Positions 17,312 to 25,143 of a stretch of DNA of 64,000 nucleotides are shown here, piece by piece. The first letter of the stretch is position 1. Each line of letters opens with the position of its first letter. The DNA comes from Maliibacterium massiliense. Its GTDB lineage: Bacteria > Bacillota > Clostridia > Christensenellales > Maliibacteriaceae. Below the pieces are notes generated by a model. The model did no database searches, was not told where the DNA came from, and saw only the letters and a list, made by a program, of their open reading frames with translations. Made by a program: the position numbers and the translations under genes. Where the stretch lies: the NCBI RefSeq assembly GCF_900604345.1, contig NZ_LR026983.1:2046001-2110000 (forward strand). The letters run 5' to 3'.

Positions 17312-18355
17312 TCAGCTGCTGGGTTGCGCCATGCGGCGCTTGCGCGTGCGGCTGCGCCTTGCCTTGGCGGGATAGTGTGCCTGCATCCAGCGCACCGCGT
17401 CATCGATGGTCTGCTGGAAGGGGCGGGGCACATACCCCAAATTGCGCCGCGCCTTTTCGCAACTGATGTTGCCGCCCGAAAGCAGTACGTTGATGCTGGT
17501 GGGGGTGAGCAGCGGCTTCTGGCGCGCGATGCGAAACAGCGTGGGGGCGAGTTTTGCGGCAAAGCGCACCAGCCAAAGAGGCACGCGTTTGAGGGTAAAC
17601 GACGCGCCCATGGCGCTGCGGATGGCGGTATAAATCTCTGCAATGGTTACGTAATGGCCCGAGAGGATGTAGCCCTCGCCTGCCTTGCCCAGCTGCCAGG
17701 CGGCCAGCAGGCCGTCCACCACGTCGCGCACATCCACAAAATCGTACGCCCCGTCAAAGTACATGTGGGAGCGCGCCTTGGGATGGGCGGTGATGTGGTG
17801 CAGCAGCCGGCCCATCTCGCTCATGCGGTAGTCGCAGGGGCCGATGATGCCGGTGGGAAAGACGCTCACCACGTTCAGCCCCTTGCGCGCGGCCTGGGTG
17901 ACGATCTCCAGCGCCATCGCCTTGGAGCGGGCGTAGGGGTCGGGCATGCTGTCGCTCGCACAGGTGCCGGCAAGGGTCTCGTCGATCAGCTGGCCGTCGT
18001 CGGGCAGCGCATGGATGGAGCTGGTGTAGACCAGGCGGCGCACGCCCTCCTTCAGGCACGCGGCCACAATGTTGCGGGTGCCGCCTACGTTGACCTCGTA
18101 GATGGGCGCGGCGTTGCGGCTTGTGATGTCGATGATGCCCGCCAGATGGAACACGTCCGTGCAGCCGTGTACAGCGCGCTGCACCTGCTCGGCGTTGCGC
18201 ACATCGCAGCAGCAGATGGTGGCGTTGACCCCGTGCAGCGGCAGTACGTTTTCGCCTGGCATTACCAGCACGCGCAGCGCGTGCCCCTGTTCTGCCAGGC
18301 GGCGCACCAGCACGTTGCCTACATGCCCGGTGGCGCCGGTTACCAGAATATTCAT
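17312..18355 (-). CDS. NAD-dependent epimerase/dehydratase (extended SDR)
   Basis: 347 residues. N-terminal NAD-binding TGATGHVG, then a catalytic YARSKAMALEIV (YxxxK) and a Ser in YTSSIHAL. Closest in style to dihydroflavonol-reductase-like and hopanoid-associated sugar epimerases. The last 15 residues are very basic and may be an extension. Start overlaps the TetR stop by four bases, so it is the target gene of that regulator. Substrate unknown; reduction of an aldehyde or ketone or sugar epimerisation are both possible. Confidence 0.82.
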   Translation of the reverse strand: MNILVTGATGHVGNVLVRRLAEQGHALRVLVMPGENVLPLHGVNATICCCDVRNAEQVQRAVHGCTDVFHLAGIIDITSRNAAPIYEVNVGGTRNIVAACLKEGVRRLVYTSSIHALPDDGQLIDETLAGTCASDSMPDPYARSKAMALEIVTQAARKGLNVVSVFPTGIIGPCDYRMSEMGRLLHHITAHPKARSHMYFDGAYDFVDVRDVVDGLLAAWQLGKAGEGYILSGHYVTIAEIYTAIRSAMGASFTLKRVPLWLVRFAAKLAPTLFRIARQKPLLTPTSINVLLSGGNISCEKARRNLGYVPRPFQQTIDDAVRWMQAHYPAKARRSRTRKRRMAQPSS

Positions 18356-19035
18356 GGCTTTGAGCCCTCCTTGATGATGCGACAGATCGTCGCGTGCACA
18401 GCCTGGGCGTCATGTGCAATGGCAAGTGCGCGCAGGTTGTAGAGCGTAAGTGGATATGCGTAGGCCAGCAGGTCGTCCGTACTGCTCGCCTCGTCCAGCG
18501 CCACCGAGATGGCGTAGTACAGCCCGCCCATGAGGCTGACCGCCATCACGTGCGCCTCCTTTTGGGAGGATACCTGCAGCACGCCGGCCTGCGCCATCTG
18601 TGCCAGGATCTGCTCGACAATGTACTGAAAGCGCTGGTTGGAGCGCTGCTGGCGCTCCGCCTGCTGGGGCGAGTGGCGGGGTAGATCGGTCAGCAGGATG
18701 CGGGCGACGTCCCGCTGCTCGCAAAAGAGCAGCAGCGTATGGGTGATGGCCTCACACAGCGCAAGCGCCGGGTCCTCCATCACGCGCTGGGCGGCCATCT
18801 CCAGCAGCGTCAAGTACGTATCGTTCATCTCGTGGTAGAGGGTATCGAACAGTTCGTCCTTGGAGGCAAAGTAGAAGTAGAAGGAGCCCACCGAGATGCC
18901 CGCGGCCTCCACGATATCCTTCACGCTGGTGTTGTGGAAGCCGTCCTTGGCAAAGAGCTGGGCGGCGGTATCGAGAATCAGGCGTTTGCGCGCCTCTTTT
19001 TGGGCCTGCACCTGCGGGGGCGTGCGGTAACTCAT
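18352..19035 (-). CDS. TetR/AcrR-family repressor
   Basis: 227 residues from ATG 19035. N-terminal helix-turn-helix: ILDTAAQLFAKDGFHNTSVK then DIVEAAGISVGSFYFYFASK, the TetR signature. The C-terminal ligand domain is all-helical and not diagnostic. It is first in a two-gene operon with the SDR, and a perfect palindrome lies between the gene and its promoter, which predicts autoregulation. The inducer is unknown. Confidence 0.9.
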   Translation of the reverse strand: MSYRTPPQVQAQKEARKRLILDTAAQLFAKDGFHNTSVKDIVEAAGISVGSFYFYFASKDELFDTLYHEMNDTYLTLLEMAAQRVMEDPALALCEAITHTLLLFCEQRDVARILLTDLPRHSPQQAERQQRSNQRFQYIVEQILAQMAQAGVLQVSSQKEAHVMAVSLMGGLYYAISVALDEASSTDDLLAYAYPLTLYNLRALAIAHDAQAVHATICRIIKEGSKP

Positions 19036-19065
19036 ATGCGCGTGCCTTCCATCCGTATGAAGTAT

Positions 19066-19083
19066 AGAATGAACGTTCATTCT
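19066..19083. promoter_or_regulatory. TetR operator palindrome
   Basis: A perfect 18-bp inverted repeat, half-site AGAATGAAC, lies nine bases downstream of the TetR gene -10 box and 30 bases before its ATG. Size and place fit a TetR dimer site that blocks initiation. Confidence 0.8.
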
Positions 19084-19091
19084 CTACTTAT

Positions 19092-19120
19092 ACTATAATT
19101 TCTATCATAGAAAAAAGCAA
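19092..19120 (-). promoter_or_regulatory. Promoter of the TetR-SDR operon
   Basis: Minus strand: TTGCTT (19115-19120), 17-bp spacer, TATAGT (19092-19097). Confidence 0.65.
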
Positions 19121-19257
19121 CGGCAAATGTGCGGCATTCCTGTGAATAATTTGTGAAGCGGCGCCGGGATTTTCGTTGGAGGGATAACGCAGCCGCAGGC
19201 AAAAGTATGCTATACTAAAAAACAGCCTGTAGAAGGGGACGTTACCGGTTCGGGCCA

Positions 19258-19281
19258 ACCCGGATCATGTCCGGATCATGT
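19258..19281 (+). repeat. Tandem 11-bp repeat before a ribosome site
   Basis: CCGGATCATGT occurs twice in a row (first copy with one base different at its edge), ending directly at the TAAGGAGG of the DUF2207 gene. Possibly a regulator site or a local duplication. Confidence 0.5.
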
Positions 19282-19296
19282 AAGGAGGAAACCCAC

Positions 19297-21210
19297 TTGA
19301 AAAGACATCTTGCAAGGGGCTGCGCGCTGCTTGCGCTGTGCCTTACGCTGCTTGCGTGCTTTGCGCCTACGGCGCGGGCAGGTAGCGGCGCGGACGCGCG
19401 CATCACAACGTACGATATCCACGCCTCGCTGCAGCCTGACGGCAGCATGGTGATGCGTGAGGTGATCCGCTACCGTTTTACCGACGATGTCAACGGCACC
19501 GAGCGTACGCTGGACTGGACCGGCTCCCAGGGCCTGGCGTACGTGCGCGTGGGCGTGGTGACGGATGAAAGCGCGCTTGACGCGGACGATCCCTTTGCCG
19601 GCGGCGGGGTGACGCCCTTTGCGCACGCACAGAGCGCCAGCCTGGGCGATCGGGGCAAGCTGGTGGTGACACATCAGGGAGACAGCTACGCGGATATACG
19701 CCTGTACTACCCGTGTGAGGATGGCGACACCCTCACGGTGCTTTGGGAGTACACCATCATGGGCGCGGCGACGCGCTATGCGGACGCGGGCCAGCTCTAT
19801 TGGCAGATGATCGGCACCGCGTGGCGGCTGGGCATCGAGCAGGCCAACGTGGTGATCGATTTGCCCGACGGCGGCCAGCGCGCTGAGGACATCCGCGTCT
19901 TCGGCCACGGTCCCCTGCGCGGGGAGAGCCGCATCGTATCGCCCACCCAGGTGGCGTTTACGGCGGAGAAGCTCAACCCGGGCGATATGCTCGAGGCGCG
20001 GGTGCTCTTTCCGCCCGCGCTGCTGGCGGACAATGCGCCCCAGTCGAACCAGGGTATTTTGGAAAGCGCCCTTGCCGAGGAGCAGCGCTGGGCAGACGAG
20101 GCTAACGCGCAGCGCGCGCGCCTGCGCGTCAAGGGCACCGTCAATACCATTTTGCCCATTGCCTTTGTGCTCATTGCGGTGGGCGTCGCCGTTTGGACGT
20201 ATTTTCGCGCCGACAAGGAACATACGCCCGCGCAGCGCTACGACTATTATCGGGAGCTGCCCGGCGATTATACGCCGGCAGAGATGGGCTATCTCTACCG
20301 CTTCCGCGCCACCAATGTGGACGATCTGACCGCCACGCTGCTGGATTTGGTGCGCAAGGGTTACCTGCGCATGGACCCGATTGAGGAGGGCTCCAAACGG
20401 AGCAAGCCCAACGTGCGCTTCACGCTCATCAAGCCCTCGGACGACGCGCTTGCGCGCCACGAGCAGCAGATGCTCTACTGGTTCATCACCGTCATCGGCG
20501 ACGGCCGCTCGGTGAGCATGCGCCAGATCAAGCAGCAGAGCAAGAGCACCACCCGTGCCAAGGAATTTGCCCAAATGTACAGCGAATGGAAGTCGGACGT
20601 GGCCATCGAGGGCGACAAGCATGGCTTTTTTGACAGCATCGGCGGCAAAAAGCTGGTGCCCATCCTCGTGGGGCTGCTGCTCATGCTCTGCGGCGTGGGG
20701 CAGACCACGATCTTGGATTCGATGTGGGGCATGGTTGGGATGCTCAGCGGCATCGTGCTTGTGGTCTACGGGGCGAGCGTAAAACGGCGCAGCGTCTACG
20801 GGGCCCAGCAGTACGAGTGCTGGCGCGCGTTCAAGCGCTTTTTGGAGCACTTCTCCAGCCTGGACGAGGCGCCGGTTGCCTCGCTGGCCATTTGGGAACA
20901 CTACCTGGTGTACGCCGTCTCGCTGGGCGTGGCCGAGCGCGTGATGAAGCAGATGGAGGTGCTCATTCCACAGTATGCGCAGCAGAGCGGCATGGACGCA
21001 GGCGACGTGATGGTGCACATGATGCTCTACAACAACATACGCATGATGGGCGGCACGTCCGCGTTTCGCAGCATCTCGCAAACGTTCTCCAGCAACGTCA
21101 CAAGCGCCCTCAACGCAGCGTCCGCCGCTTCCAGCGGATCGGGCGGAGGCGGCGGGTTCTCCGGCGGCGGAGGTGGCGGAGGAGGTGGCGGTGGCGGCGG
21201 CACCTTCTAA
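19297..21210 (+). CDS. DUF2207 membrane protein with Gly-rich tail
   Basis: 637 residues from TTG 19297 (AAGGAGG nine bases upstream). Signal peptide ending near ARA (residue 28), an extracytoplasmic DUF2207 domain (ITTYDIHASLQPDGSMVMRE), a membrane helix near residues 285-303, a cytoplasmic region, then two more helices near 452-500. The C-terminus ends in a run of Gly with occasional Ser and Phe, as in many YciQ-like proteins. Paired with LemA downstream, a common association whose role is unknown. Confidence 0.88.
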   Translation: MKRHLARGCALLALCLTLLACFAPTARAGSGADARITTYDIHASLQPDGSMVMREVIRYRFTDDVNGTERTLDWTGSQGLAYVRVGVVTDESALDADDPFAGGGVTPFAHAQSASLGDRGKLVVTHQGDSYADIRLYYPCEDGDTLTVLWEYTIMGAATRYADAGQLYWQMIGTAWRLGIEQANVVIDLPDGGQRAEDIRVFGHGPLRGESRIVSPTQVAFTAEKLNPGDMLEARVLFPPALLADNAPQSNQGILESALAEEQRWADEANAQRARLRVKGTVNTILPIAFVLIAVGVAVWTYFRADKEHTPAQRYDYYRELPGDYTPAEMGYLYRFRATNVDDLTATLLDLVRKGYLRMDPIEEGSKRSKPNVRFTLIKPSDDALARHEQQMLYWFITVIGDGRSVSMRQIKQQSKSTTRAKEFAQMYSEWKSDVAIEGDKHGFFDSIGGKKLVPILVGLLLMLCGVGQTTILDSMWGMVGMLSGIVLVVYGASVKRRSVYGAQQYECWRAFKRFLEHFSSLDEAPVASLAIWEHYLVYAVSLGVAERVMKQMEVLIPQYAQQSGMDAGDVMVHMMLYNNIRMMGGTSAFRSISQTFSSNVTSALNAASAASSGSGGGGGFSGGGGGGGGGGGGGTF

Positions 21211-21298
21211 CGCAGGCAAACGCAGCGGGGCGCGCCTGTACAAACCGCGCGGCGTCCTGTACAATAAACCTTAGCGCAACAACGAAGGAGGAATGGTT

Positions 21299-21853
21299 TT
21301 GGATATCGCCTTATGGATTATTCTGGGCATTGTGGTGCTGCTTGTCATCTACGTCATTGCCCTCTACAACAAGCTGGTCTCGCTGCGCGGCCGCGTCAAA
21401 AACGCGTGGGCGCAGATTGAGGTGCAGCTCAAGCGCCGTTTTGATTTGATCCCCAACCTGGTTGAGACGGTCAAGGGCTACGCCGCACACGAAAAGAACA
21501 CCCTGGCGGAGGTGACAGATGCGCGCACGCGCTTTGCCTCGGCCACCACGCCCGAGGACATGATGAGGGCCTCCGGCGAGCTGTCGCAGGTGCTCACCCG
21601 CCTGATGGCGGTGGCCGAAGCGTATCCGGAATTAAAGGCGGACGCGAATTTCCGCCAGCTGCAGCAGGAGCTGACCAACACGGAGGATAAGCTGGGCTTT
21701 GCGCGGCAGTTCTACAACGACACCGTGATGAAGTTCAATGTTTCCATCGAGCATTTCCCCGCCGTGCTTATCGCCCGCATGATGGGCTTCAAACAGGAGC
21801 CCTATTTTGAGGCGGGCGAGGAGGCACAGGCCACCCCCAAGGTATCCTTCTAA
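21299..21853 (+). CDS. lemA: LemA-family membrane protein
   Basis: 184 residues from TTG 21299, eight bases after GGAGG; the ATG at 21293 lies too close. One N-terminal membrane helix then LYNKLVSLRGRVKNAWAQIE, the LemA signature, and LKRRFDLIPNLVETVKGYA, followed by a helical bundle ending ARQFYNDTVMKFN. Cytoplasmic helical domain, function not settled. 88 bases after the DUF2207 gene and closed by a terminator, so the two form an operon. Confidence 0.93.
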   Translation: MDIALWIILGIVVLLVIYVIALYNKLVSLRGRVKNAWAQIEVQLKRRFDLIPNLVETVKGYAAHEKNTLAEVTDARTRFASATTPEDMMRASGELSQVLTRLMAVAEAYPELKADANFRQLQQELTNTEDKLGFARQFYNDTVMKFNVSIEHFPAVLIARMMGFKQEPYFEAGEEAQATPKVSF

Positions 21854-21870
21854 CGCGCGCGTTGACACAT

Positions 21871-21917
21871 GCAGCCGGCGGTTGGACGCAGATTTGCGCC
21901 GCGCCGGCTGCTTTTTT
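21871..21917 (+). terminator. Terminator after lemA
   Basis: Ten-bp stem GCAGCCGGCG/CGCCGGCTGC followed by six T. Confidence 0.9.
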
Positions 21918-21961
21918 CGGATAAAGTTGTACAAAGTGCGCGATTTTCTTTATAGAAAAAC

Positions 21962-21990
21962 TTTACGCAGAGCACCGCGGCCGCTATAAT
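21962..21990 (+). promoter_or_regulatory. Promoter of the F420 ligase-like gene
   Basis: TTTACG, 17-bp spacer, perfect TATAAT (21985-21990), about 48 bases before the ATG. Confidence 0.7.
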
Positions 21991-22037
21991 AGTGGAGGCG
22001 ATTTTGCGCGATGCAATCGACCCCAAGGAGGTTGGCA

Positions 22038-23228
22038 ATGAATATGACGAGAATGACTGGCACGACGGCGCGCGGCATTCGCATGCCCCTGATTCGCCAG
22101 GGGGATGACCTTGCGGCCATCACGGTGGATGCGATTGTGGCTGCGGCTGAGGTGGAGCACTTTGCGCTGCACGACCGCGATGTGGTGGGCATCACCGAGG
22201 CGGTGGTGGCGCGCGCGCAGGGCAACTATGCCACGGTGGACCAGATCGCCGCGGATGTGCGCCGCAAGTTCTCCGAGGGCACGGTAGGCGTGGTTTTCCC
22301 CATTTTGAGCCGCAACCGCTTCTCCATGTTGCTTGCCGGCATTGCGCGCGGGGCCAAGAAGGTCGTGCTGATGCTCAGTTACCCCTCCGACGAGGTGGGA
22401 AACCACCTGCTCACATTGGACGAGGTGGAGGCAGCCGGCGTCAATCCCTACAGCGATATGCTCACCGAGGAACAGTTCCGCGAGCGATTCGGCGCGTGCA
22501 AGCACACGTTTACGGGCGTGGATTACGTTTCTTATTATAAAAGCCTGGGCGATAACATTGAGATCGTCTTTGCCAACGACCCGCGCCGCATTTTGACGTA
22601 TACGCCCGATGTGCTCTGCGCGGATATCCATACCCGCCAGCGCAGCATGCGCCTGCTCAAGGAGGCGGGCGCCCGCACCGTATATACCATGAGCGATATC
22701 CTTACCGAGTCCGTGGAGGGCAGCGGATATAACCCGGTGTTCGGAATCCTGGGCTCCAACAAGGCCACGGAAGACAGCGTCAAGCTTTTTCCGCGCGACT
22801 GCGACGCGTTTGTGCGCGACGTGCAGCAACGCCTCAAGCAGGCCACGGGCAAGGACATTGAGGTGATGGTCTACGGCGACGGCGCCTTTAAGGACCCGGT
22901 GGGGGGCATCTGGGAGCTGGCCGACCCGGTCGTCTCGCCCGCCTACACCGATGGCTTGGAGGGCGTGCCCAACGAGTTGAAGCTCAAATACATCGCGGAC
23001 AACCAGCTTGCCGGCCTTTCACCCGAGGAGGCGGAGAAGGCCATGCTTGCGCGCATCCGTGAGCACCGCGCGCAGGGCAATAACCTGGGCATGCAGTCGC
23101 AGGGCACCACGCCGCGCCGGCTGACGGACCTGCTGGGCAGCCTGTGCGATCTGACCAGCGGCTCCGGCGACAAGGGCACGCCGGTGATCCTGATCCAAGG
23201 GTACTTTGATAACTTTGCCACGCGCTAA
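22038..23228 (+). CDS. Coenzyme F420-0:L-glutamate ligase homologue
   Basis: 396 residues from ATG 22038 with AAGGAGG upstream. The N-terminal part has the CofE-like run RGIRMPLIRQGDDLAAI and HDRDVVGITEAVVARAQGNY; later VMVYGDGAFKDPVGGIWELADPVVSPAYT is a phosphate/metal-binding region of the family. True CofE adds glutamates to F420-0. This version is longer than the archaeal enzyme (about 250 residues) and stands alone with its own promoter and terminator, with no other F420 gene in view, so its real substrate in this organism is open. Confidence 0.75.
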   Translation: MNMTRMTGTTARGIRMPLIRQGDDLAAITVDAIVAAAEVEHFALHDRDVVGITEAVVARAQGNYATVDQIAADVRRKFSEGTVGVVFPILSRNRFSMLLAGIARGAKKVVLMLSYPSDEVGNHLLTLDEVEAAGVNPYSDMLTEEQFRERFGACKHTFTGVDYVSYYKSLGDNIEIVFANDPRRILTYTPDVLCADIHTRQRSMRLLKEAGARTVYTMSDILTESVEGSGYNPVFGILGSNKATEDSVKLFPRDCDAFVRDVQQRLKQATGKDIEVMVYGDGAFKDPVGGIWELADPVVSPAYTDGLEGVPNELKLKYIADNQLAGLSPEEAEKAMLARIREHRAQGNNLGMQSQGTTPRRLTDLLGSLCDLTSGSGDKGTPVILIQGYFDNFATR

Positions 23229-23240
23229 AACCGTATATGC

Positions 23241-23290
23241 AGAAAGGCGGCGTAGACGCACGCGCGTTTGCGCCGCCCTTTGTGTTTTTT
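23241..23290 (+). terminator. Terminator after the F420 ligase-like gene
   Basis: Stem AAAGGCGGCG/CGCCGCCCTTT (one bulge) then TGTGTTTTTT. Confidence 0.8.
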
Positions 23291-23323
23291 GGCGCATAGC
23301 CTTCGAGAATTTTGTGTAACATA

Positions 23324-23352
23324 TTGACATGATTGGTTATCGTTGCTATAAT
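23324..23352 (+). promoter_or_regulatory. Consensus promoter of tRNA-Met
   Basis: Perfect TTGACA (23324-23329), 17-bp spacer, perfect TATAAT (23347-23352), 20 bases before the tRNA. Confidence 0.92.
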
Positions 23353-23372
23353 CAATCGCGTGCCTCAGATAT

Positions 23373-23449
23373 GGCGGCGTAGCTCAGTTGGCTAGAGCAT
23401 TCGGTTCATACCCGGAGTGTCACTGGTTCAAATCCAGTCGCCGCTACCA
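23373..23449 (+). tRNA. tRNA-Met (anticodon CAT)
   Basis: 77 bases with encoded CCA. Cloverleaf: acceptor GGCGGCG/CGCCGCT (G-T first pair), D-arm GCTC/GAGC, anticodon stem TTCGG/CCGGA with loop TTCATAC giving CAT at 23407-23409, and T-arm ACTGG/CCAGT. The paired first position argues against initiator tRNA. A CAT tRNA could also be the lysidine-modified Ile type. Confidence 0.93.
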
Positions 23450-23471
23450 GCGGCAAGTTGCCGCACCCAAG

Positions 23472-23506
23472 TTCGCAAACTGCTTTGGTGGTTTGCGAAT
23501 TTTTTA
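23472..23506 (+). terminator. Terminator of tRNA-Met
   Basis: Perfect 9-bp stem TTCGCAAAC/GTTTGCGAA followed by seven T, 22 bases after the tRNA. Confidence 0.9.
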
Positions 23507-23766
23507 TTGCCCGAAATGGGGTATCCATATCGACAAGCTCAGCCAGCGGGCAGTGCCAGTGCCCAAAGCCGCATCCGCAATGGCGCGGGGCGCGCGTTTT
23601 TCCTGTCCGCAAACTGTTTTACGCCGTAAATTACGCCGTAAAGCGGCGGCCTTGCGGCCGCGCTTTTTTGCCGAGAGTCGTCTTTTGCGTGCACGCTTTT
23701 GGCGGCTGTGGTTAACGGAACGCCCCTGCCAAATGCGGAAAAGACGGTTGGATGTCCAAAATAGAA
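23507..23766. other. Gap with no gene
   Basis: 260 bases with no supported gene. Contains the tandem TTACGCCGTAAA element (listed separately) and a GGCC/GGCC hairpin followed by CGCTTTTTT (about 23647-23668) that could act as another terminator. No integrase or att-like repeat of the tRNA end was found. Confidence 0.4.
23618..23642. repeat. Two tandem palindromic 12-13 bp units
   Basis: TTTACGCCGTAAA followed at once by TTACGCCGTAAA. Each unit is itself an odd-centred palindrome (TTTACG-C-CGTAAA). The arrangement looks like two adjacent protein-binding sites upstream of the SDR promoter. Confidence 0.5.
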
Positions 23767-23795
23767 TTGACATTTTTTTAACAAAGATGTATGGT
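23767..23795 (+). promoter_or_regulatory. Promoter of the SDR gene
   Basis: Perfect TTGACA (23767-23772), 17-bp spacer, TATGGT (23790-23795). Confidence 0.65.
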
Positions 23796-23856
23796 GTAGA
23801 TGTCACGAAAAAGACGTGGCGGATCGTTTTGCACCACGTAAAGGAGATAGAGCGTT

Positions 23857-24636
23857 ATGGGTATTTTTACAGGCAAGGTCGCCATCATCACCGGCGGCGG
23901 CAAGGCAAAATCCATTGGATACGGCATCGCCGTGGCGTACGCCAAGGAGGGGTCCAACCTGGTTTTGACCGGCCGCAACATGCAGAAGCTGCTCGATGCC
24001 AAGGAGGAGCTGGAGCGCCTCTATGGCATCCAGGTGCTGGCGCTGCAGGCGGATATCACGCCCGATGAAGCGTCGGAAGACCGCGTCAACGAGGTCGTGC
24101 AGGAGACGGTCAAGACCTTTGGCCGCATCGATGTGCTGATCAACAATGCCCAGGCGTCGGCCTCGGGCATCCCGATCGCCATGCAGACCAAGGATCACTT
24201 TGATTTGGGCATTTACTCCGGACTGTACGCCACCTTTTACTACATGCGCGCGTGCTATCCCTATCTGAAGCAGACACAGGGCTCGGTCATCAACTTTGCC
24301 TCGGGCGCGGGCCTTTTCGGCAATACCGGCCAGGCGTCCTATGCGGCGGCCAAGGAAGGCATCCGGGGCCTGTCGCGCGTGGCGGCCACGGAGTGGGGCA
24401 AGGATAACATCAACGTCAACATCGTCTGCCCGCTGGCCATGACCTCCCAACTGGAGAACTTTAAGATCGCCTATCCGGAGGCCTATGAGAAAAACCTGCG
24501 CGCGGTGCCCATGGCCCGCTTTGGCGATCCGGAAAAGGATATCGGCCGCGTATGCGTGCTGCTTGGCTCGCCCGACTTTAAGTACATGTCCGGCGAGACG
24601 CTCACGCTGGAGGGCGGCATGGGCCAGCGCCCGTAA
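23857..24636 (+). CDS. SDR-family oxidoreductase (FabG-like)
   Basis: 259 residues, standard classical SDR length. Cofactor motif TGGGKAKSIGYGIA, NNAQASASG (the NNAG position, here NNAQ), catalytic Ser in INFASGAG, and YAAAK. AKSIGYGIA is unusual: the glycine-rich loop holds an extra Lys-Ala pair, a variant seen in some enoyl-reductase-like SDRs. Ribosome site AAAGGAGA. Single-gene transcript. Reduces an unknown carbonyl compound with NAD(P)H. Confidence 0.85.
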   Translation: MGIFTGKVAIITGGGKAKSIGYGIAVAYAKEGSNLVLTGRNMQKLLDAKEELERLYGIQVLALQADITPDEASEDRVNEVVQETVKTFGRIDVLINNAQASASGIPIAMQTKDHFDLGIYSGLYATFYYMRACYPYLKQTQGSVINFASGAGLFGNTGQASYAAAKEGIRGLSRVAATEWGKDNINVNIVCPLAMTSQLENFKIAYPEAYEKNLRAVPMARFGDPEKDIGRVCVLLGSPDFKYMSGETLTLEGGMGQRP

Positions 24637-24668
24637 GCGGGAATGCGGCGCTGCTTGGTAAAAAAAGC

Positions 24669-24696
24669 TTGTCCACGCTGACGGATGTGCTATAAT
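24669..24696 (+). promoter_or_regulatory. Promoter of the hyd maturation operon leader
   Basis: TTGTCC, 16-bp spacer, perfect TATAAT (24691-24696), about 185 bases before the first gene. Confidence 0.65.
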
Positions 24697-24702
24697 CAGA
24701 TC

Positions 24703-24856
24703 AGCCCGCGCTGTAGGCAGAGCCCGCAGCAAGGGCGCGTTTTCGGCATCGGCCGCTGACACAAAGAGGGAGTTCTGCGTGAAAGGCCGCGTGCATTGGT
24801 GTGGTATTGTACGCGCAAAGGCATCTTTCCTGCAGGAAGGATGCCTTTGCTTTTTT
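24703..24856 (+). ncRNA. Structured leader or small RNA before TM1266-type gene
   Basis: Between promoter and gene lies about 155 bases of potentially structured RNA ending in a perfect intrinsic terminator: GCAAAGGCATC/GATGCCTTTGC with an inner TTCC/GGAA pair (24815-24850) and six T. An upstream GGCATC (24745-24750) matches the 5' arm and could pair with the 3' arm instead, breaking the terminator. Either a transcription attenuator for the hyd genes or an independent small RNA with read-through. No known riboswitch class recognised. Confidence 0.6.
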
Positions 24857-24879
24857 CACGCGTCCAAAGGAGGAGCAAT

Positions 24880-25143
24880 ATGGAGACCAGAGTAGCCGTC
24901 ATGGGCATCATCGTGGAGGATATCGATTCGGTGGAGGCGCTCAACAGCATCCTGCACGCATACGGCAAATACATCATCGGGCGCATGGGCATCCCGTACC
25001 GGCAGCGCAACATCAACGTAATGAGTATCGCCATCGACGCCCCGCAGGACGTGACCAGCGCCATGGCCGGCAAGATCGGCAAGCTGCCCGGCATCAGCGT
25101 GAAAACCGCCTACTCAGGCGTGATTACCCGCCATGAGGCGTGA
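24880..25143 (+). CDS. TM1266-family iron-only hydrogenase system regulator
   Basis: 87 residues from ATG 24880 (AGGAGG upstream). Small ACT/NikR-C-like ligand domain: RVAVMGIIVEDIDSVEALNSI and INVMSIAIDAPQDVTSAMAGKIG match the TM1266 family, which is almost always next to hydEFG. It lacks a DNA-binding domain, so it probably acts by ligand-dependent protein contact. Stop overlaps the hydE start by 11 bases. Confidence 0.88.
   Translation: METRVAVMGIIVEDIDSVEALNSILHAYGKYIIGRMGIPYRQRNINVMSIAIDAPQDVTSAMAGKIGKLPGISVKTAYSGVITRHEA

Noticed and set aside
19276..21264. 662-codon minus-strand frame
   Set aside because: Antisense to DUF2207 gene, which has a signal peptide, membrane helices and a good ribosome site.
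23373..23860. Integration site of a mobile element at the tRNA-Met 3' end
   Set aside because: No integrase, no repeat of the tRNA end and no change in base composition beyond a short AT-rich patch.
24669..24880. T-box in front of the hyd operon
   Set aside because: The leader lacks the GTGGTACCGCG core and AGAGAGCTG loop that the leader at 33.4 kb has.
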